64,000 bases of DNA from Pseudofabraea citricarpa (GCA_029641185.1 JAPWGK010000017.1:868001-932000); one strand, 5' to 3'. Positions 11,208 through 24,395 are shown, counted from the first letter of the stretch. Notes: generated by a model from the letters alone, not told the origin. Made by a program: numbers and translations.

Positions 11208-13229
11208 CTACTCCATCTCCTGCTTGGCATCCTCGATCCCCCGCTCTACATCAACCCAGATATAGATACAGAGCGCAATGACCATCAAGCACAAGTTCGG
11301 AATCATAGGAAATCTAAGGTTGCCCGTGCGGTCCTGGATGACGCCTTGCACGAGCGGGTTGATCCAGCCTGTGGCGAGATCGAGCGTGATTTCCAGACCA
11401 AAGAACTGTGCCTCTGCGCCTCGGGGAAGCATGGAGGAGTAAAGCACGCGGTTGAAGGAGCGAAGGGCCGAGCTCGTGCTCATGAACAGGACTTGCTCGA
11501 CCCAGAATTCAGCGACGTGCTTGTAGCCGATGCTGACATCAGCGATGCCGATGCAGCCCCAGAGAACACAGGCGATGTTCACGCTCAAGAAGAAATATGC
11601 CCATCGCTTAACGGGGAACTTAAAGAGCGGGAACGTGAACATCCATGTCAGGCTACCCATCACGGCGAAGATGATGGCGGTGAATTGCCAGACCGTGTAG
11701 ACTCCAGTACCGACAGTGAGACCAGACACTTCACGGAAGAGAAGGGAGTTTACCGACAGGAAGTTCGAGTAACCTGTGTTCCAGAGAATCCATCCAATGC
11801 AAAGCTTGAAAGCCTGAGGGTACTTTTGAATAGATTTGATTGTTCGAAGCCCTGGTTTTATATGTTAATTATGAGTAAATTATCATAAAAGTTACACGTA
11901 CATCTTTGGAAAGGTAGCAAGGCGAGATTAGTTCCAGGTGGCTTGGTTTTACCTGGAACGCTGGGAAGTAAGATGCCTCCGATAATTGCAAAACAGACTG
12001 TTACAATTGATTAGTATGGAAAAGCAGATCTACGAATAAAATACCTACTAGTAATAGATCCCGCGATAGTAATTGCGAGGAGAAAGCTAGAATAGAATCA
12101 GCAGTTATCCTCAAGCGCTAAAGTGAATTCATACTTATGATATCCAGTCTCTCTTGGCGTGCCTCTGGTATAGGTGATAACAATTCCAATCAAGAGAGCA
12201 GTCATGCCTCCAACATTTGACGCCACAAGTCCCAGGACGCTGACTCTGGCACCTTTCTTGAAAACATGCCTCTTAGTGCGGTTGGCCACCTCCTCTGCAG
12301 AAGGATCGACATCTCCATGCTCAATCCGGGGACGTTCCTTGAACCAACCCACCGAGCGCATGAAAATGGGTATGTAAGAAGCTTCGATGACAACATAGAC
12401 GCCTTGAATAGTGGTGAGACAGCAGTATAGCACTGACAGCGCAGTGAGGTAGCTGTAGGACTGGCCTGTAAGACCAGCGAAGGGAAGAGCGATAGTACCG
12501 AAGAGAAAGATAGATCCCATCATCAGACGTTTCCGGTAATCTTACATCATTAACACTTATGTTTGATCATATGGGTACAGCACTTACAAGAGTAATCAGC
12601 GACTCCTGAGATGAGGATAGTCAAGATTCCCTCCATAGCACGCCCAATGGCATTGAGATACAGTCTAAATTATGTCACATTAGCCTATAGCTCATCATTT
12701 GAAAGGGAAACCTACACATAGCTAGCATAATTAATTTCTCCGCCTCCGAATTTGACAACACATCTGATTGTTCCTCGGGTTGCGCAGGCTCTGGTCGAGC
12801 CAGGAACATGACCGACGAGGTTGGTCAGCGATTGCATAGCAGCCGAGACATAAGTGAAAGCGACAGAACTTGTCGGACCGGTCTTGACACAATCAGTTCC
12901 TGGATTCCGACACAGAAGGTTGTGGTGGTACGAACCGAATAACAAAGAATCAACCAGGCAATCAAGGCCTTTTTAGTGCCCATCGGTGCTACGTCCTTGG
13001 TCACATCATCGCCGTCTTGCGATACATCAGGAGAATCCACATTGTTGGAAGATACGAGGTATTCATCACCCGACTTCTGGTCTTCTGCTTGCGACTTGGA
13101 GTTTGGTGTGATGGCAGTCGAAGGTGACATGTTGTTGGATTCGTGCTCTGGAATGTATGCGCTTGACGAGTACTGGGTTTCAGCACGACTTAGCTTGACG
13201 AGATATTCAGAGAGATTCTTCAAGATCAT
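11208..13229 (-). CDS. Atg22-like vacuolar effluxer (MFS)
   Basis: This is a multi-pass transporter of the Atg22 family; yeast Atg22 releases amino acids from the vacuole. Proposed exons are 13229-12936, 12882-12716, 12664-12588, 12540-12135, 12086-12049, 11997-11902 and 11851-11208, which sum to 573 residues. An N-terminal Ser/Asp-rich cytosolic stretch is followed by ALIAWLILCYS, GPTSSVAFTYVSAAMQSL, the EGILTILISGVADYS loop, and the diagnostic C-terminal run SFNRVLYSSMLPRGAEAQFF then TLDLATGWINPLVQGVIQD and VDVERG. It lies between the P450 and the DHA1 transporter. It may be a pathway transporter or simply a neighbour. Fungi often carry several Atg22 paralogues, so orthology to the autophagy protein is not claimed. 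Confidence 0.85.
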
Positions 13230-14242
13230 AATAGATCTCTCTAAATTTGTTCTCTTGATGGTGAGAGCGAGGAGATGCTCCGCTCAAACGTGTTTAAGAG
13301 AAACTGGGGGCAAAGATGCGCGCCTTCCTGGCTGGTTGTACGTACCACACACAAGACAATTTCTCGTACGGGCGACACCTGCTAACTTACTTGGTCCACG
13401 GTCCCGTGGTAAAAAGAGCTGAACTTCACTTAGAACTCGAAACACGGTCTCGAGCAGCATCGAAGTGGCAAAAGCTCCGTAAGACCCAGTGGAGAAAGGA
13501 AGCAGCAGTTGGATACCCAATGATCGACACGGCGTGGTGAGAACGAATGAGCATTTTAGTCTCAACTCTTAGCGATGATGAGGATCCAAATTAGCACTTG
13601 CGAAGTAGGAAGTCTCGCCCTGGTGATGGTGGAGCATAGAAGCATGATCACGGCGAGGCCAGAGCTGGGCAGATGCGAAGCTTATCACGAAGTGGACGCA
13701 CCAAGTAAGAATGTTGGCATTGCTTGTTGATCATTGGCCTCCTGGCAACATACTGGTGATGGTGGATGAGCGAAAATGAGCAGATTAGCGTTGTGTCGCC
13801 AAGAGATAGAGGAGCCCGAACTGAATGTTGGTGCATTTAAGCGAGCAGCAACAATAGCGGGTGCTGCCGTTGGAGGGGGGAAAGGGCGAAGTTACACTTG
13901 TTGAACCTTGTGCAAGGTGTGTATTTAACAGAACTCCAGTAAGCCGTTGCCTTACAGGGCGATCATTTGATCCTTTGGAGTTGCGTCGGCCCTATCACGT
14001 ACATTTTCCGGGTGGCTTGCATTCGGACGGCCTTCAAGAAAGAGAAAGAAAAGAAAATCGGAATGAGGCTGTTTCTGACGCCGGCGATGAGATAGCGTAC
14101 CGGTCCTTCCTTCCTAGCAGGTGGTTCTCTGCTCCATTGAAGAGTATGGGGTCTGGGGAGTTTCCTTTAAACTCATAGCCATGGAAAGAGCTAGACCTCA
14201 GCTCTTCATCCTCAGAAGTTTCCATAACTCAAATTTCAAACC
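13230..14242. promoter_or_regulatory. Divergent promoter region, Atg22-like / DHA1 transporter
   Basis: One kilobase lies between two divergently transcribed transporter genes. No coding frame is supportable. Shared control of the two transporters is possible; no specific operator was recognised. Confidence 0.45.
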
Positions 14243-16145
14243 ATGTCAGAATCCTCATTGGAGAAGTCGCTTGAATCTTCAAAGAGCCCTCAGCCATCTT
14301 CAGAAGCCACGGTCGAACCGAAGACCCAAGAAGCTACCCCGCCAGTTGCACCACCATACACAGCTTTCTCTCCGAGCAGAAAACGACACATCCTCACCAT
14401 TACAACCATAGCAGGATTCTTCGGTCCCCTCGCAGGTGGAATCTACTTGCCAGCTCTCCCAGTACTCGAAAGAGATTTCCATGTCTCTGCAACGGCGATC
14501 AATGTCTCCGTCACAGTATTCATGCTGACATTTGCCGTCGGGGTAATTCCCCCTTCCCAAATTCATTTGAGAGAATCACCAGCTAAAAAGTGCTGGAATA
14601 GCCACTATTTTGGTCGACGTATTCTGACTGGAAGGGTCGAAGGCCTTTGTACATCATATCGATAGCGATTTACATTGCTGCAAATATCCTGCTCGCTGCG
14701 GTACCAAGTAATTTTGCCGCTTTAATTATACTCCGCATTGTGCAAGCATTTGGCTCATCTGCGGTGGTTTCTATGGGTGCTGGTACAGTTGCGGATGTGA
14801 TTATGCCCGCCTCAAAATTGTGCTGTGTACATATTTGCTGACGTGTAGATAGGTGACTGAGGTCAAGCGACGAGCTGCGGCAATGTCCATTTTTCTACTT
14901 GGCCCTCAGTGCGGTCCGATTTTTGGGCCTGTTCTAGGAGGGCTTTTCGCTGGATTGACGAGCTGGCGATGGATTTTTGGTTTCCTCGGTAAATGCAATG
15001 CTTTCTCTGACATAAGCTATCCTGTCACTAACTTTTGCTTCGAATAGCCATCTCTGGGTTCGTGCTCTGGATAATGATAATTTTCACTCTGCCAGAAACC
15101 CTCCGATCTCGCGTGGGAAATGGAGCGGTATACAATAACAAGAGTTTATTTTTCCTACCACCAAGTCTCTTCGCAGAGCAAGTTCCTGAATCCGAACGAG
15201 GACCACCGCCTCCAAAGCCATCTCTGCTCGGTTTCTGGAGAATGTTCACTTACCCGCCCATCGGGATCGTGTCTTTCAATACAGCGATGCTCTACTCGAC
15301 GTACTTCTGCATTGCGATCCACTTACCCATTGTGCTCGAACAGACGTATAAATGGTCAACTCTTGCAGTAGGCTTTGGCTACTTAGCCGTGGGTAAGTGA
15401 ACACCGAACCCAAACTTCCACGATCCACCAAGATAAAGCAAGGTATAGCATGTCCTGAACTGATTCGTATCCAGGAATCGCAATGGTCATCGGCTCAATC
15501 TGCGGTGGGCATTTCTCCGACTGGCGACGAGCAAGAGCCGTAAAGGCATCGGCAGACGGCCAAGTCGACCCCGAGAACCGGCTGGCAGATCAGATTTGGG
15601 GCGTGTTGCTATGTGCAGCAGGGTGCCTGATGTTTGGTTGGGTTGTACATTTCTCCGTCCATCCCGCTGCGGTACTCGTCGCTACTTTTCTTAGTAAGTG
15701 TTTTCCCTTTCCTCTATCTCTCTCTCTCTCTTCACCGAAGTCCCACGCGGTCAATGAAAGAAACGAAAGGAGAAGAAAAAGAGTAGGCTGTAACTGACCA
15801 ACCTTCTCCTGAATAGCCGGCTTTGGAATGACTTGGGTATTCGTAGCCACGACAGCGTTCTTGACGGAATGTGTCAAAGCCCAAGCAGCGGGTGCTTTTG
15901 CTCTGGGAAACCTGTTGCGCAATCCAGGTGCCGCCATTGCTGCCGTGGTCATTCAACCGTTGGTCACTAGGATGGGTGTTGGCTGGTGCTTCACGGGATT
16001 GGCCATCATGGATCTGGTCCTGGTCGGGACGGCGGTTATTGTCCTGAAGATCAAGTGTCCCGGCTGGAGAAAACAGAGAAATGCGAGGATGGCTGCAGCA
16101 GCTGCCGCGAAGAGTGCTGCACCCAAGGGCGCTATGGCTGCTTAA
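14243..16145 (+). CDS. DHA1-family drug:H+ antiporter (Dtr1/Qdr-like)
   Basis: This is a 12-helix major facilitator exporter. Proposed exons are 14243-14542, 14602-14796, 14853-14988, 15048-15392, 15475-15693 and 15817-16145, giving 507 residues in frame. A hydrophilic Ser/Pro/Glu-rich N-terminus precedes TM1 (GFFGPLAGGIYLPALPVLER), the loop 2-3 signature SDWKGRRPLYI, RIVQAFGSSAVVSMGAGT, and a TM5 motif of the DHA1 antiporters (LLGPQCGPIFGPVLGG). The tail is Ala/Lys-rich. The LLGPQ-GP-GP-GG pattern resembles the Dtr1/Qdr branch; Dtr1 is the yeast bisformyl-dityrosine exporter. With the Dit1-like synthase and CYP56-like P450 within 10 kb, export of the pathway product is the natural hypothesis. 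The branch assignment needs a tree. Confidence 0.85.
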
Positions 16146-16454
16146 CCGACTGGCTAAGCTAAGCTCAAAAATAGATATCTCATACGAATTTATTATCAAG
16201 AATTCTAGATGCTCAATTCAGAAGGTCCACTGTCTTCCGATCTGGAATATTTTTCTTCGCGCATTTTCACGGAAAAGTAATAGCCCATATCTGATCGATC
16301 TGATTATACAATTTCTTCGTTCATTGCTGATAGAGAGCACCACTACTGACTGGCTATTACAGCCGAGAGCTACCCATAACCAATCTAACGCCATAATTGT
16401 CAATCATCACGAAACCAAGACGAACAATCTAATTAACAGAAGAATTTCAGGTGC
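16146..16454. other. 3'-to-3' spacer of two MFS genes
   Basis: About 300 bp lie between the ends of convergent transporter genes. It is AT-rich and presumably holds both polyadenylation regions. Nothing else was seen. Confidence 0.5.
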
Positions 16455-18188
16455 TTATGGTTTCCACCTGAAAGCAGGATGGCGCCAGTCCAGATCCTGG
16501 ATCTGTTTCTGCGACAGGCCCGAGAGCACGGCATCCACGTTCTTCTTCTCTCTGTGCTTGTTGTTCGCATACATCCACAGAAGTAAGAGGATAGACAGAA
16601 TGAAGATTAGCGACGACGTTGCCAAGTTCAGACCATTGCCGATATGGTAATCAGGGCCGTCGGGTGGTAAGAATGACCATGTTGCAATGAGGCCGCCGAT
16701 ATTGCCAAACATGACATTCGTTCCAATAGCGGAAGACCGCGCCGTGTCGGAGACAACGTTGGCGGATACTTGGGCGTTGCAGAGGGCGCCGAAGGAGAAG
16801 GCTCCACTGGCTATGATGAACGTAGCGCCGTACCGGACCTGAGCTTCCTTGCTGGCGAGGAACATGATATAACCGACCATCATCAAAGGCGAACTAATGA
16901 TGAAGAAGACGGTGCGTTTATCGAATCTCCAGCTCAGGAAGGGGAAGAGGACGGTGAAGAAAGCACCGACAACATACGGTGGGACCGTGTGAAGTTGCTG
17001 GGAAATAACGGTCGTGTTGGGGTAGATTGTTCGTACAATAGTTGGAGCGAAGAAAGCAAGGCCTTGTACGGTGATATTGTCGAGTAGGAAAATAAACGAC
17101 GTGCCTAAGGTGACGGGACTGAAAATACCACGGAGAGTCTTCGTCGTGTCGAGTTTATCCAAGACTTCAGTAGCTCCAACACGCTCAGACTTGACTCTGG
17201 CAATAGCGAGGTCCTTCTCCTCCTGTGTAAGCCATCTTGCCGTAGCTGGGCGGTCAGTTAATGTGAAGAAAGCCAAGACGGAAAGACCACAAGTGACAAT
17301 GCCTTCAATAGCAAATATCATTTTCCATGTGTGGAGTGAGCCGAAAGAGTCAAGTTTCAAGATACCAGATGCCAAAAGGCCGCCGAATGCACCAGCAAGT
17401 GGTGCCATAACAATATAAAGAGATAAGCGGAAAGCAAGTTCGCTGCGTCTGTACCATCTGGATAAATAATATGCAATACCTGGCATCATTCCTGCTTCAA
17501 AGACGCCGAGGAGGAATCGAACTCCACACGCGGCTGAAAAGTTGGTCACGAACGCCGTGCCAATGGAACAAATTCCAAAGCCTAAACTGTGAGGAGTTAG
17601 TATAGCCGACTTAGTTGTGACTCCAACGGCAGTTAGTTACCTTGTGGCTGGAATGAACCATCCAGGGCCAATCCACTTGCACAACATATTACAAGGGATT
17701 TCGAAGATGATATAACTAATATAGAAGACCGACAAGACTGTGTTGTAATCATAGTTCTTTAGCTTGAGATCCTTCTCGAACCCAGCTAGTCTGGCGTTTC
17801 CTGCATTTGGGTTAGAATTGGCTATTGGAACAAAGCGCCGACCCAGATATTGCGTTTTAACTCACCAATATTTGCACGATCAATGAAGCAGAACAGATAC
17901 AAGAGAGCCACAGTTGGCACAATATACAGGTCAATCTTCAAGCGCAGACGAGCTTCAGCAGCAGGATCAAACTCAATGAGAGAATGGCCATATCTGAAAA
18001 GGGGGTTGTAAGTCAATGTTTTCTTCGTGGGGACGGACACAAAGGATTATTTACTGGTCAGTAGCAGCACGACCTCTTTCTGCTGCCTCGTGTGCTGTCT
18101 CGTGGATCTCTTCCTTATGGTTGGTGATGGGCTTCTCAACACCAACACTATGCTCCTCGACGCTGCTGTGGTCTTCGATTCCCGTCAT
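16455..18188 (-). CDS. MFS permease, anion:cation symporter (Dal5/Tna1-like) family
   Basis: This is a plasma-membrane symporter of the family that includes allantoate, nicotinate and pantothenate permeases. Proposed exons are 18188-18055, 17993-17866, 17800-17641 and 17586-16455, giving 517 residues. The N-terminus is acidic and His-rich. FDPAAEARLRLKIDLYIVPT then CFIDRANIGNARLAG is the TM1 signature of the family. RFLLGVFEAGMMPGIAYYLS and WYRRSELAFR follow, with ISQQLHTVPPYVVGAFFTV and GNIGGLIATWSFLPPDGPDY in the second half. The substrate is unknown. All introns have GT-AG borders, and no breaks were found. Confidence 0.9.
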
Positions 18189-20131
18189 GGTGACTGCTCT
18201 TAATTATGGAAGATGAAGCCAAAGGACGCGATCGGGATGGGAAGTGAAAGAGATAGGAACAAAGGTGAGGAGCGCATTGGAGGTATAAGAGGTCCAGACT
18301 GGGCGACGTGGGGGGAGATATGATTTCCCGTAGACGCAACCGTGGAGTTCAGGTATGCGGGGTTCTGGAGTAGTGGAGACCACGGGAGCTGGCATCGACA
18401 TTTTTACTGAGCCAAAAACTGGGGGAGGGAGGCGCCAACGCTTGGCTGTTCGGAACTTAGGCCTGTTGAGGACATTCCCCGGCAGCCAAACCCTTACCTG
18501 GCTCCCTATGGCCTATCACAGCCGTGCAAAAGCAATTACGAGTAATGAGCGCCCAGGTTGACTTCCGCTCACTTCTCAGTTCTGGTAATAACAATCCATC
18601 GCTTTGGTTTTGCAGCAACAGTTCCAACGATCCCCGTTGCGCTGGTAACTAGCTAGCCTGGCCTGGCCTGGCTCTTTTGGGTACCGGTATGATGAGCCAC
18701 GCGTAGGATAGCCTACTCTGCAATGCGGCTGACATCTGACATCTGGAGCTTGTCCAACATGCAGAACCATCGTATTTGCATCTCGGGTTGTCGTATGTAG
18801 GTAGTTGTTGGAAAGCGTTGGGTATTGCACAGTCCCCGCCACGGCACTTGTCGTATCAATGATAAGGGCCGATTAGGAGTGAATGATGTGGCAGACGACG
18901 TTGCAGAGCAGCAGCCAGCTCGAAGGCTCCACGGATCAACGGATTATTTCACTCAACAGTCCTGATAAACCTGAATCCGGGGGCGCTGGGTGGACGGACA
19001 TGAGGGGTGTGAAGCGGAAAGGGGGGCGGGTGGTGGACTGTGGACTGTGGAGATGTGGAGACTTATCTTGTCTTTGCATGCGACGACCGGATGCTGCTGG
19101 GTGATTATGCTATTCGTGCTGCACCTCCTAACAAATGCATAGCGGCTGGCCAGTGTAGGAACCTTCATAGCGCAAGATAAGATATTCGAAGCCTTACGTG
19201 GTACACGAAGCCTTTTGCGAGCCAATTTATTGGCGAGGAGGGGACCCCAGAACTGTGAAAACGCCTGCCTTTCATCCTCCTGACCACTGTAAGAACAAGA
19301 TGACTGCTGAAAACTGCTGAGAAGTGAGAACCCTCTCTCACATATGATATAACAATAATTGAATACCGTGTAACATCGCCTTGTGTATCGACACGGTCAT
19401 CCACATGCATAAATGCAGGAACCAATACGACGCCCGTCGGTTACACCCTTGACAATAGCCATCCAAGTTCAAGTCCGCCGTATTGGTTGTACAGTATGGC
19501 CACAGCACCGAAGCTTTGGATTGCGGGAATTTGTGAGCAATGAGAAATGGCCGTGGCCTGAAACCAGAACGCAGAGAGAATCCTTCAAATTGTTTGTAAC
19601 TCGAAGAATCCAAACACCGAGGTGAGCTCGGTAAAATGATTAAGAGCATTGTGGAGTTTTCAGGCTTGGAAATTGATGCCGTGGACAATTGCCGCCTCAT
19701 GTGGCGCCCCTCTATTGTGCTTGTGACATAGCAAAGCCCAAAAACGTTTGGGGAATGATGGAATCTTCGGACCCAGATAGAAAGCTAAGATTCCGCAAAA
19801 GAATGGCCGCGTAGAATTGATAGGCCCATTGTGCGACTAGGCTTGATGAATAGCAGAGTCTGGGCTTACGCAAGTCGGACTTCAGGAAGCCAACACGGTT
19901 CGAGAGTGAGTCGCTGATATCCACCAAGTCGATTTTGCAATACTTTCCGTGCTCGCAAGCAAAGAATGCATCAATGATTTAGCTCTTGTTTCACAGTGCT
20001 CAAATCCTTTTGCTCTTCCCAGATGGGCTCAATTTGAAGTATTAGCACCAACCACTACTACTTACAGACTAGCCAATCCAGTTCAACCCCGATCCGCCAA
20101 TGATTATGTGGATTTTTGAAAATCATGTCCT
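18189..20131. other. Intergenic region, no gene recognised
   Basis: These 1.9 kb hold the ACS-family permease promoter (near 18190-18350) and otherwise balanced-composition DNA. The short frames on both strands have no splice-supported extension and no recognisable domains. Confidence 0.5.
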
Positions 20132-22464
20132 TCATACTACTGGGGGAAAGAATTCATCCGCTCCTACAATCGAAGAAGACCATGCCTCCAAGTTTGAGAT
20201 ATCCAGCGTCGCATCTTGAACTGAGAAGCCATTGTTCAATATCGGTACAGCAGGTGTGGTGTTGAATGAACCGTATTGATTGTAATCCTGCCAGGGAGAC
20301 ATAGACCCAAGCTCATTATTTATAGTGCCCACAGATGGGGTCTGATTTGTCGTTGAATCGAGACTCGCTCGAAGTGTTTTGAGAAATGTCCAAGCCTGGA
20401 TCACAACATTGGGCCTCGATAATGATTCTGCTGTTACGATCTCTTCCTTCAGAAAATTTTCCATGATCTCGTCGACAAAATATTTCACCATTTTTGAGCT
20501 AGGAGATGAGGGATCTCGGCGAAGGTGTATCAATAGCACGAAAAGCGGTAGAATTGGAGGTAGACGAGTCACAGAAAACCAGCGGTAGGGGTAGAACGAT
20601 TTAGTCCCAGTGATTTGAAGGTAAGTTCGAAGATATGCAAGACATAATTGAACAGTTCTAACCATGGAAATTTAGCTACGAAAATTAAATGTTGGAGAAG
20701 TGGTTTCATACCTGTGCCAGACTTTACTGGCTTGTTCTTTGCCAACACATGGCCGACCCAGAAAAGATTTCTGTAACAAGATTGCCGATTCAGTCTTGAA
20801 CATGGTAAGCATGATTCGAGCCCAAGACGTAAAGACACTGGGCTCGTTTGTATGGTCTCCATACAAAGGTTTATGTGTAAGTGGGGTAGCATTCGCAACT
20901 TTTGAAGGCATGAACCCTCGTTCTGGTATACCTTCTACAGGTAACATGGTAATTAATTCAGATAGTCTCATGTGAAGTTTCCGAATGTCGCCTAGGAAAG
21001 CATCCAAGTCAGGTTGCATGAGAGCTCGAGTTCCATGCAACATCTCGAATAAGTTATGCTCGAACTTTGCGGTTTCGTATCGGCCAATTGCATATATCAC
21101 AAAGGAAGAGTTGCCTCCACTACAGGTAGGTGGAGGTAGATCAATGATTTTGCACATTAGTGCTTTTGAGATGCCGTTTGAAATCGCAGGTTGTATCATC
21201 GCTGTATCGAATTGTCCACTGCTCCCGCCGAAATTAACTGGTACTCCATTCATGAGACTGGCGTGTACATCTAACCACACTATATGCCACCAGACACGGC
21301 GGCGAAGCTCAGCATCTTTGAACTGAGCTACAGCCGACTCACGATGAAGCCCCAGAGTCTGTGCCATGCGCAACACCAGCCCTACAAAGTGCGAGTCATC
21401 AAGAGCCTCTCCATCCAGTGTGGAGCAACTGTGTCCGAGCAATAAAGCGACAAGTGTATTGAAGGTGGGATGCCGAGTATAATGGCATAGCACTAGCCCA
21501 CCTGAAAATAGTGCCTTGAGTTTCGAGGCAAAGTCTGATTTGGGGATATCTAGAAGGAATGGCGCGAGCCAGGATTCCTGAGGCATTGTAACCGCACTAC
21601 AATACAGGACGGAAAATAGGAGGACAAGCCAGCTATGGTCATCGTCGATGTCTTTATTTGGAATAAAGGCGGTAATGTCATTTTGACACCAATCCCAAAA
21701 AATGTTATACTTGGCGACGAATGCACTCTCGTCAATCAGAGGATATATTGGCTGGACGCCAATAAAAAAAAGATGGAGCAGCACATCGCAAATTGCTCTT
21801 GGAGGAAGATCTTTGCACGACGCCATTAACGCGCACATCTCAATATGATCATCTGAGCGACGCTCAGGGCAATTATGTCGACTCGTAGTGTAATTCTGCG
21901 GGAAAACATTGTCACAGAGCGGCTCCTGAGATATCATTAGCAGCCCGTCGGTACAAATCATACTTTATAAAGACAACATACCTGCCCTTGGATCAAAGCC
22001 CAAAATGTGTTTTCTACGTATCTTGGTCTGAGATGATCGCGTAGACTCAGGTGGCCGTGTGAATTTGCCGTTGGCGCATCGTGGATCTTCAGCTGTTGGG
22101 CCTCTTCGAGCAGTGCCTGTGTTTGATTTGGAGACCCATGAATGCTTTGGTCCACGGATCCATTTTGATCTGGTGAGGTTGGTAGAGGACTTGATTGCAG
22201 GGCCTGGGGAATGCTTGGAGGTATCGGAGAAGTGTGCTTGTTCGGTGGTCCCTGTGGCTTTGGAAGCACTTCACTATCACCGGTCGGAGTGCTAGATTTA
22301 TCCTTCGGTGCAGGGGCAGTGCCGTATATACATTGCTCTCCGATCTTGAGGCAAGACTCGCATGATGGATGCTCTTTCCCGCAACGGACTTTTCGTTGCC
22401 TGCATGTCACGCAGCTCAAGGCCTGTCGATTACGCGTGATCTTCCGTGCTCGTTCTGGGGGCAT
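20132..22464 (-). CDS. Zn2Cys6 transcription factor with fungal-specific domain
   Basis: This is a 740-residue DNA-binding regulator. Proposed exons are 22464-21982, 21925-20712 and 20657-20132. The binuclear zinc cluster CVTCRQRKVRCGKEHPSC-ESC-C lies at about residues 18-45, preceded by a basic RARKITRNRQ stretch. Downstream the middle homology region (PF04082 type) is visible: ICDVLLHLFFIGVQPIYPLI, GLVLRMAQTLGLHRES, and RRRVWWHIVWLDVHASLMNG. The C-terminal third has helical TVQLCLAYLRTYLQI. It sits between the transporter block and the disrupted lyase. It could regulate the isocyanide locus, the permease or the lyase, and position alone does not decide. Confidence 0.9.
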
Positions 22465-24319
22465 GATGCTGCGGGGACTACCGTGTCACGTTGAGAATAC
22501 TTACGAAGTAGACACAGTTCTGTACATCCCAGAAGCTCTCGGGGCAAGTAAAGTACGGATTCAATAAGAAGGACGAGAATTTGATGAGGTCAGAATGAAT
22601 GTCCGGGTAAGCCATCAGAGCTGGTGAGGTGGTTTGTAAGCATGATATCTATCACATGACTAATAATCGAGATCTTTCTTTACTACTGTACAAGTAATAA
22701 GCTTTACAACTGTACCAACCGGTCCACCATCCGAGTAACGAGAGCTGAATAGGCAAAATAAACTTAATATATTACCTTGATTTTATAAAATTTTATTCTA
22801 AAAAAAAAACTCAACGTATTAATACTACCTGATATACTACCTTAGCAAAAGGTTTTCGAAGCGGTGAAGCGGATATGCCCACACGTGACTGGACCCATAT
22901 CATGTGATATGTCCATCATTTCTACCTACTTTACTTTATGTATCACGGCACCTAGTTATATTATTTACGCATGTGGACTTGGAGTAGAAGTGTCTGAAAA
23001 GAGCTTTATAAGATCTATAGGCTCTTTCAGGAGTCTGTCTGGACTTTATTCTGAAATCCCTGGTTCCGCCGAAGAAGTATCGCATCATAACTTGCCTGGC
23101 CCGATTGGATTTATTATGCTAATAAGTGACTTTTATCCACTAGAAAAGACACGAAGAAAGACAAGAAATAAAAGGCTTAAAGGGTTTTATGGGGGGATAT
23201 ATTGGCTTAATACTGATTGTTCGCATTCACACACTTATGATCATTCCCTTAAGGGAAAGTCTGGAAAAGGGCGTGCGGCCTTGCTATAGCCATTCATTGA
23301 AGAAATCCACCGCAGTAGCTTTATACTACGTAAGTGATAAACCCCATCATTCTAGGAAACAGATTCTAAGATTCAGCACTTTCGGAATCAAAGCCAACTT
23401 TGGAAAGTAGCAACTAGCAAGGATAACCAAGAACTCGAAGCGTATATAAACTACTATTTTAGATTTACCACTTGAGTATTTGGATTTAGATATTCCCTTA
23501 GACTTCAACTAGTAGCCTGGGAGACTGTGTGGGAGACTGACGAAAATGGTGAATCGGCTTTGAGACCATATGTCTTCATTTACCGAGAAGGTGAAATCAA
23601 TAGAATATATATTGGCTATTTGAACAATAGCAGAATATTGATACCGATTTAGTTTTGTGTGCGTAGCTTTCACGCGATATAAAGATATCTCTTTTGCAGG
23701 GGCATACTTGGGGTCAGAACTTGAGACTTTGGAGATAGGATTAATAGTGAATTAATCTACCTAGGTACTTATACTGACGTATTGGACTGACTCTATCATA
23801 GTAGAGATCATCACACTATAAAATAAAACACGGCAGGGACACCGACTCGGTTGAAGCACCTCGTGCAATCTTTCCCCGGAACCCCGCATGAATCCGAACC
23901 AGAAGGAGATGAGTGGGGAATTCTCGGTTGGTGCACAACGGGACAGATTTAAGCATTTCTTTCCGATTAATTATTACACCAATTAAATGTATTGATTCAT
24001 TTGATAAAGTGAGTCGCAAGCGCCTTCCGTTCATCCTTTCTTCCTCATGGTCTTTCACCCTTCTAGAAATCCCCTCGCTTCCAAATATCCCAGGCCAAGC
24101 TTTTCCCGTTCCCCGTAACGCGTCCTCTACCAACCAGGTCTCCCGCTTTCAGATACCCCGAACCCGAGATTGTGTTGATGGAGAACGTGATGGAAATATT
24201 CTTTGTGAGAAAAAATAGATTGAGGCGTGATGAGGGAGGGATATAAAAGGGGAAGATTCCCCTCTTGTTCCTGCCAAGCTTGATCCCAGGTGAAAGGTGA
24301 AAGGCGAAAGTGAGCCAAA
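22465..24319. other. Intergenic region upstream of the disrupted lyase
   Basis: These 1.85 kb are AT-rich, especially 22700-22860 and 23400-23830. An open frame at 22864-23289 starts with GTG and shows no family features, so it is not called. The last 100 bp before 24320 look like a promoter. Confidence 0.5.
24242..24249 (+). promoter_or_regulatory. TATA box of the rhamnogalacturonan lyase gene
   Basis: TATAAAAG lies 78 bp upstream of the ATG at 24320, in otherwise mixed-composition DNA. Spacing and sequence fit a core promoter. Confidence 0.6.
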
Positions 24320-24395
24320 ATGAAGCAAGTCATAGCTCTGCTCCTGAGAGCGCTCGTATCCTTTCTCTTTGTGCGTGATATAACCTCGACGCCTA

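Noticed and set aside
22864..23289. 141-codon open frame on the plus strand
   Set aside because: It has a GTG start, AT-rich surroundings and no recognisable domain.
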